Assembly: GCA_937859855.1 (NCBI GenBank)
Contig: CALMAR010000230.1
Span: 1-16,792 of the forward strand
Source: an uncultured Kineosporia sp.
GTDB lineage: Bacteria > Actinomycetota > Actinomycetes > Actinomycetales > Kineosporiaceae
Direction: 5' to 3'
DNA: 16,792 nt
Shown: positions 6,707 through 11,759 of the stretch, in pieces
Layout: each line of letters opens with the position of its first letter
Numbering within the stretch: position 1 is the stretch's first letter
The notes under the pieces: model-generated
The model's input: only the letters and a program-made list of their open reading frames with translations
Told to the model about the DNA's origin: nothing
Databases searched by the model: none
Made by a program: the position numbers and the translations under genes

Positions 6707-6964
6707 ATGCCAGACGCTCAGCGGCCCCTGACGGCGCTCCTGGCAATGAACGTGGCCGCTGAACGGGTGCGGCTCCGCATGGACCAAGCGGTCCTAGCGG
6801 ACCGGCTCGGCGTGGACCGGTCCACCGTGACGCGGATCGAGAACGGTCAGCGGCCAGTCCGGGTCGACGAACTACTCCCGCTGTGTGAGGCGCTCGGGGT
6901 GACCCTCGTGGACCTCCTGCGCGGTGCTACTCCGGGGCAGATGACCCGGCTCGGCCTCAGCTAG
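6707..6964 (+). CDS. Cro/C1-type HTH transcriptional regulator, 85 aa (paralogue of 16402 gene)
   Basis: The start ATG is chosen because its paralogue at 16402 begins with the same MP context and the same distance to the conserved NVAAERVR. The HTH covers about residues 15-70: NVAAERVRLRMDQAVLADRL, then GVDRSTVTRIENGQRPVRVD and LLPLCEALGVTLVDLLRGA, the full XRE/Cro-C1 helix pattern with the recognition-helix region RSTVTRIENG. No ribosome binding site is seen. CATCGT 7 nt upstream could serve as a -10 for a leaderless message. It is divergent from the secreted-protein gene and convergent with the minus-strand zinc-ribbon gene. It is probably a local repressor. Confidence 0.85.
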   Translation: MPDAQRPLTALLAMNVAAERVRLRMDQAVLADRLGVDRSTVTRIENGQRPVRVDELLPLCEALGVTLVDLLRGATPGQMTRLGLS

Positions 6965-6974
6965 GCGGCAGGCG

Positions 6975-7178
6975 TCAGTACTGGAACCCGCACGTCGAGC
7001 ACACCTTGATCGGGTCCCCGCCGGGCTCGTCCAACGGGTACGCCTTACCGATGGTCCGCTGCCCGCAGCTGTAGCACTTCGGCCGCCGCCAAAACCGGAC
7101 CCAGGCAACGACTTTCTCACCGACCGCGATCACCCCAAGGGTGAGCCCGACCCACGCTGCTACCGCAGTCGGGTCCAC
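6975..7178 (-). CDS. Membrane-anchored zinc-ribbon protein, 67 aa
   Basis: The GTG start shares one base with the TAG stop of the MmpS-like gene (TAGTG), indicating coupling. A hydrophobic N-terminal segment (VAAWVGLTLGVIAVG, about 6-20) is followed by a basic stretch (VRFWRRPK) and two CxxC pairs, C35-Y-S-C38 and C60-S-T-C63, the layout of a zinc ribbon. This predicts a small single-pass protein with a cytoplasmic zinc-binding domain. The family is not recognised. Being co-expressed with the MmpS-like protein suggests a shared envelope role. Confidence 0.7.
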   Translation of the reverse strand: MDPTAVAAWVGLTLGVIAVGEKVVAWVRFWRRPKCYSCGQRTIGKAYPLDEPGGDPIKVCSTCGFQY

Positions 7179-7669
7179 TAGGCGGCGTCACCGGAGCAGG
7201 TGACGATCCCGTACGGGACTGATGACGTGGACTGGTCGATCACGGTCCCGTCGCTGCCGACGAGCTGGCATTTCAGGTTGCCGTACCCGTCCTGGTTTTG
7301 TGCGGAGAAGTAGATCCACGTCCCCGACTGCACGTCCATCTCCAAGCCTGCCCCGCCGGTCTTCCTGGTCAGCGGCACATCCGCCATGTACTGGTCCGTG
7401 CCCGCGCCGTGCCCAACCTGCTGGGTCACTTCCACGGACGACGCGGACCCAGTGAGGGTGACAGTGACGCCGACCTGCATCGCCTCCGCGTAGTCAGCGG
7501 CTTGCTGGGTGCCCCGCGTGGCCTGGCTCGCCTGGGAGGGGTGCGGCCATACCGCTTTCCCGACTGCGACGGTCACGAGGACGGCGACTGCGGCGGCGAT
7601 GATGACGCTGATCGCTTTCCCCAGCGGCCCGGACGGACCCGGTTCAGGCGGTGGTTCCTGCGGCTCCAT
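7178..7669 (-). CDS. MmpS-like membrane protein, 163 aa
   Basis: A Pro-rich cytoplasmic tail (MEPQEPPPEPGPSGP) leads into one TM helix (about 18-40) and an extracytoplasmic domain. The strand pattern VGVTVTLTGSASSVEVTQQ, then VPLTRKTG, then GTWIYFSAQNQDGYGNLKCQ, and DGTVIDQSTSSVPYGIVTCS near the C-terminus, including two conserved Cys, matches the MmpS family (PF05423). In mycobacteria MmpS proteins partner MmpL transporters. No MmpL is present here, so the partner is unknown. The ATG has a poor ribosome binding site. The gene starts 33 nt after the DUF5753-type regulator and may be read through from that cassette. Confidence 0.75.
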   Translation of the reverse strand: MEPQEPPPEPGPSGPLGKAISVIIAAAVAVLVTVAVGKAVWPHPSQASQATRGTQQAADYAEAMQVGVTVTLTGSASSVEVTQQVGHGAGTDQYMADVPLTRKTGGAGLEMDVQSGTWIYFSAQNQDGYGNLKCQLVGSDGTVIDQSTSSVPYGIVTCSGDAA

Positions 7670-7702
7670 CCCGCCGATGATGCCCGCGACCCGAACCCGC
7701 TG

Positions 7703-8539
7703 TCAGCTGAACGAAGCGCGGACGTCACGGATCAGCCGGGCAGCGTCCGCGCCGGTCAGCGCGGCCTCCTGCAGAAGCCGGGCGTACACGCGGTACTCCT
7801 GGACACCGACCGGATCCGCAATCTCGTTGTCGCCGCTGAGCGCTTCAACCTGCACAGTGTCGTCGTAGAGGACGAACCCGGACGTCGCGACGAACGGCAT
7901 CCGCCGGAAGGGGACAACCCCGACCGTTGCCTCCGTCAATGACTCCGCTAGGTGCGCGACATGGCCGAGCTGCTGCTCGTGAACATCGGTCGTGGTTGCC
8001 TGCGTCCACAGCGCCGCCTCACCGACGAGGACGCTGATGGCCCGGCCCGGCTCGTGCATGATGGCCTGCCGCCGGATCCGGGCGGCGACCCCGCGGGCAA
8101 GGTCATCCTCGGCGACCCGGCCGGGGAACCCGTCAGGGACTTGGATCACCTGCCGCGCATACTCGGGCGTCTGCACCAATGCCGGGAACATGACGGGCTG
8201 GAACAGCACGAGCGTCTTACTCGCTGCCTCCCGGACAGCGACCGCTTGCTGTGCACCCTCGACACCGCCCTGCTCGTACAGCCGGCGGACGGCCTGATAC
8301 TCGGCGAGTGCCTCGTCCAGCATTCCCCGCAGATCGACCAAGCTGACCTGGGATTCGGCGTGCTCAACCCAGGTAGCAAGGTCGTCGTCGGATGGAAGCT
8401 GACGGCCGGTCTCGATCTTCGCCACCCGAGCCTGACGCCATCCCATCTCAGCGGCAAAAACCGTCTGCGACCGGCTCCCCCGGGCAGCCCTCAGCCTCTC
8501 GGTGAGGCGATGCCGCGCCCGGAGTTCAGGCTTGACCAA
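7703..8539 (-). CDS. DUF5753/Scr1-type XRE transcriptional regulator, 278 aa
   Basis: The TTG start is chosen because GGAAGGA lies 8 nt upstream and because the protein then begins VKPELRARHRLTERLRAARG, the normal N-terminus of this family. Residues about 12-60 are an XRE-type HTH (SQTVFAAEMGWRQARVAKIE, then TGRQLPS). The remainder is the DUF5753 domain, with the typical LVLFQPVMFPALVQTPEYAR, the segment ending in AIMHEP, ISVLVGEAALW, LAHLAE-like VAHLAESLTEATVGVVPFR, and SGFVLYDD. Length matches the family. Such proteins occur as antitoxin-like regulators (Scr1 of Streptomyces) beside small partner proteins. Here it is the third gene of a minus-strand cassette, 20 nt after the DUF6879 gene. 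Confidence 0.88.
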   Translation of the reverse strand: MVKPELRARHRLTERLRAARGSRSQTVFAAEMGWRQARVAKIETGRQLPSDDDLATWVEHAESQVSLVDLRGMLDEALAEYQAVRRLYEQGGVEGAQQAVAVREAASKTLVLFQPVMFPALVQTPEYARQVIQVPDGFPGRVAEDDLARGVAARIRRQAIMHEPGRAISVLVGEAALWTQATTTDVHEQQLGHVAHLAESLTEATVGVVPFRRMPFVATSGFVLYDDTVQVEALSGDNEIADPVGVQEYRVYARLLQEAALTGADAARLIRDVRASFS

Positions 8540-8559
8540 CGGTGGTGTCCTTCCGGGCG

Positions 8560-9096
8560 TCAGGAGACGGCGCGCAATTTCAGGTTCAGGTAGTCCGCTA
8601 AGGGCACCGACTGGCTGACCAGCGTGCCCCGGTAGAAGAGGTGTTCGTCGGCGATCCAGCCGCCGGCTCGTTCGAGGTAACTGAGCCGCCCGTCGCTGTC
8701 GTAGGCCATCGCCCACACGGCGTCGTCGATGACCCAGTAGTCGGGCCCGAACGCGCCGAGGCCGTCGCTGTAGCTGACCGGGACAACACGGATGTCCTCA
8801 CCGGCTGCCACGTTCAGCGTGAACGCGTGGAGCTCCCAGGTGACGTAGTCCGACCACGGTTCGGCAACGACCCGGACCCGCTGGAACGGGCGCCCGGCTG
8901 TGACGTGACCGTGGACCAGGGATTCCCAGCGGCCGGGCTGCGGCAGGGTGACATCGCCGCTGGCGAATCGCTCGACGTCCGCGTCGTCGTCGGCGTAGTA
9001 CTGCAGCGCTTCGAGCCGCCAGGCGTAGCGGGTGACGCCAGCGAACAGGGCCCAGTAGGCGTCCTGGTCGCTGGCGTCGATCCGTGCAGTGCTCAT
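8560..9096 (-). CDS. DUF6879 family protein, 178 aa
   Basis: The ATG is set by an ATGA overlap with the upstream 90-aa gene. The sequence contains features I associate with DUF6879: an N-terminal aromatic helix (AYWALFAGVTRYAWRLEALQ), a segment with VTAGRPFQRVRVVAEPWSDY, then AGEDIRVVPVS, and a Trp/Asp-rich end (YWVIDDAVWAMAYDSDGRLS). DUF6879 proteins are frequent next to DUF5753-type regulators in actinobacteria, and no biochemical function is established to my knowledge. The gene order suggests that it may be the effector in a toxin-antitoxin-like cassette. That is inference. Confidence 0.82.
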   Translation of the reverse strand: MSTARIDASDQDAYWALFAGVTRYAWRLEALQYYADDDADVERFASGDVTLPQPGRWESLVHGHVTAGRPFQRVRVVAEPWSDYVTWELHAFTLNVAAGEDIRVVPVSYSDGLGAFGPDYWVIDDAVWAMAYDSDGRLSYLERAGGWIADEHLFYRGTLVSQSVPLADYLNLKLRAVS

Positions 9097-9365
9097 GCTG
9101 ATGCGGGCCGGTCCTGCTCGGCGGCGTCGATCGCCGCTGCCTGCTCGGGGTGCGCCTTCCGGAACCGGTCAGCGGCGAGCAGCAGCACGCTCGCGGGGAT
9201 GCTGACACCGGTCTCGTAGTCGGCGCGCTCGATCAGCCGGCCGCTGGTGTCGTCGTCGAGGTAGCTGCCTTGGACGACGACGCGGTCAACGTCTTCAGCT
9301 TCATAGACGGCAGCGCAGGAGCCGGTGCGGCTCTGGGGGTCCTTCACGAACCGCTGGATCTTCAT
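9093..9365 (-). CDS. Small hypothetical protein of the Scr1/DUF6879 cassette, 90 aa
   Basis: The ATG is chosen for the GAGAGGA six nt upstream. The frame is open further upstream but would cross the divergent promoter region. The sequence MKIQRFVKDPQSRTGSCAAV is followed by VDRVVVQGSYLDDDTSG and a helical C-terminus (ASVLLLAADRFRKAHPEQAA). The layout, a short strand pair with GSC followed by VVVQG, recalls DUF397 partner proteins in size and position, but sequence identity is too weak to call it. It is the first gene of the cassette and overlaps the DUF6879 gene by 4 nt. Confidence 0.72.
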   Translation of the reverse strand: MKIQRFVKDPQSRTGSCAAVYEAEDVDRVVVQGSYLDDDTSGRLIERADYETGVSIPASVLLLAADRFRKAHPEQAAAIDAAEQDRPASA

Positions 9366-9442
9366 GGCGGGTCCTCTCGATGGGACGAGGCGATGGTTAC
9401 GTTGATAGCTCATCGTCCCGCTACCGGCGTTAATCCGTCCAC

Positions 9443-9480
9443 CAATGGCATTGATTCTGCCAGTTCGAGAATATATTCTC
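9443..9480. promoter_or_regulatory. Operator region: palindrome over the -10 plus dyad at the -35
   Basis: GAGAATATATTCTC (9467-9480) is a perfect 14-bp palindrome. CAATG-G-CATTG (9443-9453) is a second, shorter dyad that touches the -35. Both lie in the intergenic region between the divergent cassette (9365) and the conjugation operon (9486). The A/T-rich palindrome stands out from the surrounding high-GC DNA. Its position over the promoter predicts repression by a dimeric regulator, possibly the DUF5753-type protein or the excisionase-like protein. Confidence 0.65.
9451..9479 (+). promoter_or_regulatory. Promoter of the conjugation operon (leaderless)
   Basis: TTGATT (9451-9456) as -35, a 17-bp spacer and TATTCT (9474-9479) as -10 make a good vegetative-type promoter. 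Six nt later is the GTG start at 9486, so the transcript should begin at or next to the start codon. There is no Shine-Dalgarno sequence before that GTG, which fits a leaderless message. Confidence 0.7.
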
Positions 9481-9485
9481 AACGG

Positions 9486-9686
9486 GTGAGCAACGGGAGC
9501 AGTAGGAGCGGCCCTGACCGGCCTCGCGTGACGGTCAAAGTGACTGCTGCCCGGCTCGGGGTTTCCCGGTGGACCGTGTATCGGCTGATCGCCCGCGGCC
9601 TTCCCGCCGCCCGCGTCGGGGACCGCTACCAGGTGTACGTGCACGGCATCGACGCCGAGCTCGCGTCCCCAGCGGTGAAGCGGTGA
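9486..9686 (+). CDS. Excisionase/AlpA-like HTH protein, 66 aa
   Basis: The GTG start is set by the promoter geometry immediately upstream. A frame open further upstream crosses the palindrome and the divergent gene and is rejected. Residues about 16-55 form a MerR-like winged HTH: VKVTAARLGVSRWTVYRLIA, then RGLPAARVGDRYQVYVHGID. This is the helix-turn-helix, wing and second-helix pattern of excisionases and AlpA-type regulators. It may control excision, or it may autoregulate this operon by binding the palindrome. No integrase gene is seen nearby, so a regulatory role is as likely as recombination directionality. Confidence 0.8.
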   Translation: MSNGSSRSGPDRPRVTVKVTAARLGVSRWTVYRLIARGLPAARVGDRYQVYVHGIDAELASPAVKR

Positions 9687-9859
9687 CCCCGGCTCTGGTG
9701 GTGTGTGCGCCGCTGCCCTGTGAGTGGGAGACCGCTGACGGGCGGAACGCGCACCTGCTCGTGATCAGCGACCAGTGCACCCCGGAACGGGCGGCATGGC
9801 TGGCCGACAAGTACGCGCCCGGCGCCGTCTGGGTCCCCATGGAAGCGAGAACCGCATGA
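9683..9859 (+). CDS. Small hypothetical protein, 58 aa
   Basis: GTG in a GTGA overlap with the HTH gene, and the stop overlaps the next ATG by 4 nt. The sequence is a short alpha/beta protein: strand TPALVVCAPLPC, WETADGRNAHLLVISDQ, a helix CTPERAAWLADKYAPG and a final strand (AVWVPME). The family is not recognised. Coupling at both ends argues that it is a genuine component of the operon. Confidence 0.62.
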   Translation: MTPALVVCAPLPCEWETADGRNAHLLVISDQCTPERAAWLADKYAPGAVWVPMEARTA

Positions 9860-10731
9860 AGATCGAGCCGACCGTCCAGCCCGCGGGGCTGGCTGCCCGG
9901 CTGGCCGCAGCGCTGGCCCTGACCGCGTTCACCGGGACGATCGCCGTCCGGGAATCAGAGACGCTCGTCTGGGCCGGCTGGATGCGTGAAGCCAGCGTCC
10001 TGGCCATGTGCCTGGTCATGAGCGTGTTCACCGGCGGGATCGCCCTCGGCCTGATCGCCAGCCTGTTGGCGAATCGCTGGCCGGTGCTGCGGGAGGTCCG
10101 GTTCAGCGACGGCCTGCCTGAGCACTGGGAGGCCCGGCTCTTCCGCCGCATCATCGGCGGGTGGCGCGCTGAAGGCTGGTACGACGGGCCGGATGTCCCC
10201 TACCCGGGCATGTCGGAGCAGATCATCGTCGGATTCGGCGGCTGGACTGAGGCCGAGGCGCGCCAGCAGGTCACCGACTGGATCCGCGGTACCGACGCCG
10301 CTCCCCACGAGGACTGGCTGCCGTTGCGTGACCCGGAGGACGGCGACTCACCCGTCCCGCTCGACCACAGCGACGCGGGCCGGATCCCCGCCGGTGACCT
10401 GATCGGGTCCGCCCTGGTCGCCGGGCTGGCTCTCATCGCGGCGGGGGCGATGCTCCGGATCGTCACCAGCCGCCACGGGGGCGACTTCACCCTGCCGGTG
10501 CTGTGGGCTGTGACCGGTGTCATCGGCGGCGGTGTCCTGGCGTTCGCGATCACCGCGAACGCGACCGACCGGCACAACAACATCGCCCGCCACGCGGGCC
10601 TGCAGCAGCTGGTCGAGCGGTGGAAGTCCGAGGACGAAGCAGCGGACCACGCCGCCCGTGTCGAGGCCCACCGGAGCACCGCCCCGGCTGAGCCGACCGC
10701 CGATGAAGATTCGGAGGCGATGGCGTCATGA
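9856..10731 (+). CDS. Four-TM membrane protein of the conjugation operon, 291 aa
   Basis: ATG in an ATGA overlap. Hydrophobic segments lie at about 12-31, 46-72, 181-203 and 212-234, giving two TM hairpins separated by a soluble loop of about 108 residues. The loop contains WEARLFRRIIGGWRAEGWYD and WTEAEARQQVTDWIRG. The C-terminus is a charged helix (LQQLVERWKSEDEAADHAAR). The family is not recognised. Membrane proteins upstream of the translocase in AICEs are often spread (Spd) or transfer accessory proteins, and its operon position suggests such a role at the septal or hyphal membrane. That is inference. Confidence 0.75.
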   Translation: MKIEPTVQPAGLAARLAAALALTAFTGTIAVRESETLVWAGWMREASVLAMCLVMSVFTGGIALGLIASLLANRWPVLREVRFSDGLPEHWEARLFRRIIGGWRAEGWYDGPDVPYPGMSEQIIVGFGGWTEAEARQQVTDWIRGTDAAPHEDWLPLRDPEDGDSPVPLDHSDAGRIPAGDLIGSALVAGLALIAAGAMLRIVTSRHGGDFTLPVLWAVTGVIGGGVLAFAITANATDRHNNIARHAGLQQLVERWKSEDEAADHAARVEAHRSTAPAEPTADEDSEAMAS

Positions 10732-10964
10732 CCACGCAACCCCCTCCAGCGATCCCGCCCTGGACCGAAGCGGCGCTCACCGATTGCCCGGCACTGCTCC
10801 CCATCTCCGCCGCCTCGATCGCCGTGTCACTGCTCCTGATCGGGGCTTCGGTGGCGACGTTCATCAACCCGCCCCCGCCAAAGCCGTACACCGCGTGCGT
10901 CGCCGGCCACATCTGGCACATCGACGGTCAAGGTGTCCCCTCCGAGTCGAAGGCGGCGTGCTGA
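10728..10964 (+). CDS. Single-pass small membrane protein, 78 aa
   Basis: ATG in an ATGA overlap. A Pro-rich N-terminus (TTQPPPAIPPWTE) precedes one TM helix (about 24-46, LPISAASIAVSLLLIGASVA). A Pro-rich linker (NPPPPKP) then leads to a short C-terminal segment with two Cys, C57 and the final residue C78. No lipobox is seen. The function is unknown. It lies in the run leading to the translocase and probably belongs to the transfer membrane set. Confidence 0.65.
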   Translation: MTTQPPPAIPPWTEAALTDCPALLPISAASIAVSLLLIGASVATFINPPPPKPYTACVAGHIWHIDGQGVPSESKAAC

Positions 10965-11197
10965 TGGCCGCGCGGGCGGGGCACCCGGCGTGGTGCGTGA
11001 ACCCCGAATGCGCTGGCAGCGACCACTTCTCAGAACCGCGTCAGACACCGATCGGTGACGTCTGGGTCCGCACCCACCTACTCGGTGGCGTGGAAGTTGT
11101 CGTCGACACGGCCACCCTGACCCCGGTCATGACCCGCGCTGATCTCGCGGTGCTGCAGGCGGAACTCGCGGTGCTCGCCGCAGAAATGGAGGACTGA
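10964..11197 (+). CDS. Small DUF6907-like protein, 77 aa
   Basis: The ATG shares one base with the preceding stop (TGATG). The N-terminus AGHPAWCVNPECAGSDHF, with a Cys pair and His residues, followed by strands (VWVRTHLLGGVEVVVDTATL) and a C-terminal helix (RADLAVLQAELAVLAAEME), resembles the small DUF6907 proteins common in actinobacterial mobile elements. The family match is from memory and moderate. Function is unknown. It ends one nt before the next start. Confidence 0.62.
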   Translation: MAARAGHPAWCVNPECAGSDHFSEPRQTPIGDVWVRTHLLGGVEVVVDTATLTPVMTRADLAVLQAELAVLAAEMED

Positions 11198-11198
11198 A

Positions 11199-11759
11199 AT
11201 GGCGGCCCGGCGCAGGTCGAAGAGCAAGGCGAAGCCGACGCAGTTCCACCCGATCCTGACGGTGAAAAGGAAGATCGTCTGGGTGCAGAAGTGGAACGCG
11301 AACCGGCTCACCGAGGCACGGAAGCTGGATATGGAGTCGAGGAAGGCGGCGAAAGCCAGCAGGGAGGCGCGGGCCGAGAAGTCAGCCGGTCGGGACGCCG
11401 CGCACCGGTCCCGGGTTGAGGCGGGCGCGAAGCAGGAGCAGGCGCGGCGGGCACCACAGGTGATCCGGGTGCCGGGTGAGTCAGCGGCGGCCTCCGCACG
11501 GAAGCGGACGGGCACGACCCGCGCGGTCGTCAAGCCTGCCCGCCCGGCACCAGTCCGTGACCGGCCGGGCTATCCGACTGCGGAGGGGCTGCAGAAGGCC
11601 GGGCTGTGCGGGCATGACACGAAGGACGGCGGGCGGTGCACGCATCCGGTCCGCGAAGGCCGATGCGCGGCCGGTCACACCCCCGCGCGGGTGCTGAAGG
11701 TCGAAGGCCAGCCGTCGCGGTGGGCGCAGACGATGAAGGGGAGCACGAGCAGGGCGTGA
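11199..11759 (+). CDS. Lys/Arg-rich basic protein with Cys/His C-terminus, 186 aa
   Basis: The ATG is preceded by GGAGG (11188-11192) at six nt. The protein is very basic, with long Ala/Arg/Lys/Glu helical stretches (LDMESRKAAKASREARAEKS) and a linker rich in Arg and Pro. The C-terminus carries C-G-H-D-T-K-D-G-G-R-C-T-H and GRCAAGH, a plausible zinc knuckle. The family is not recognised. Its position directly before the translocase, overlapping it by GTGA, suggests a DNA-binding transfer accessory, but this is inference from charge and context. Confidence 0.68.
   Translation: MAARRRSKSKAKPTQFHPILTVKRKIVWVQKWNANRLTEARKLDMESRKAAKASREARAEKSAGRDAAHRSRVEAGAKQEQARRAPQVIRVPGESAAASARKRTGTTRAVVKPARPAPVRDRPGYPTAEGLQKAGLCGHDTKDGGRCTHPVREGRCAAGHTPARVLKVEGQPSRWAQTMKGSTSRA

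Noticed and set aside
7952..8593. 213-codon + frame opposite the DUF5753 regulator
   Set aside because: It is a complement-strand shadow. The minus-strand frame encodes a recognisable HTH plus DUF5753 protein with a good ribosome binding site.
8641..9219. 192-codon + frame over the DUF6879 gene
   Set aside because: It is antisense to two overlapping minus-strand genes, and composition and family signal favour the minus strand.
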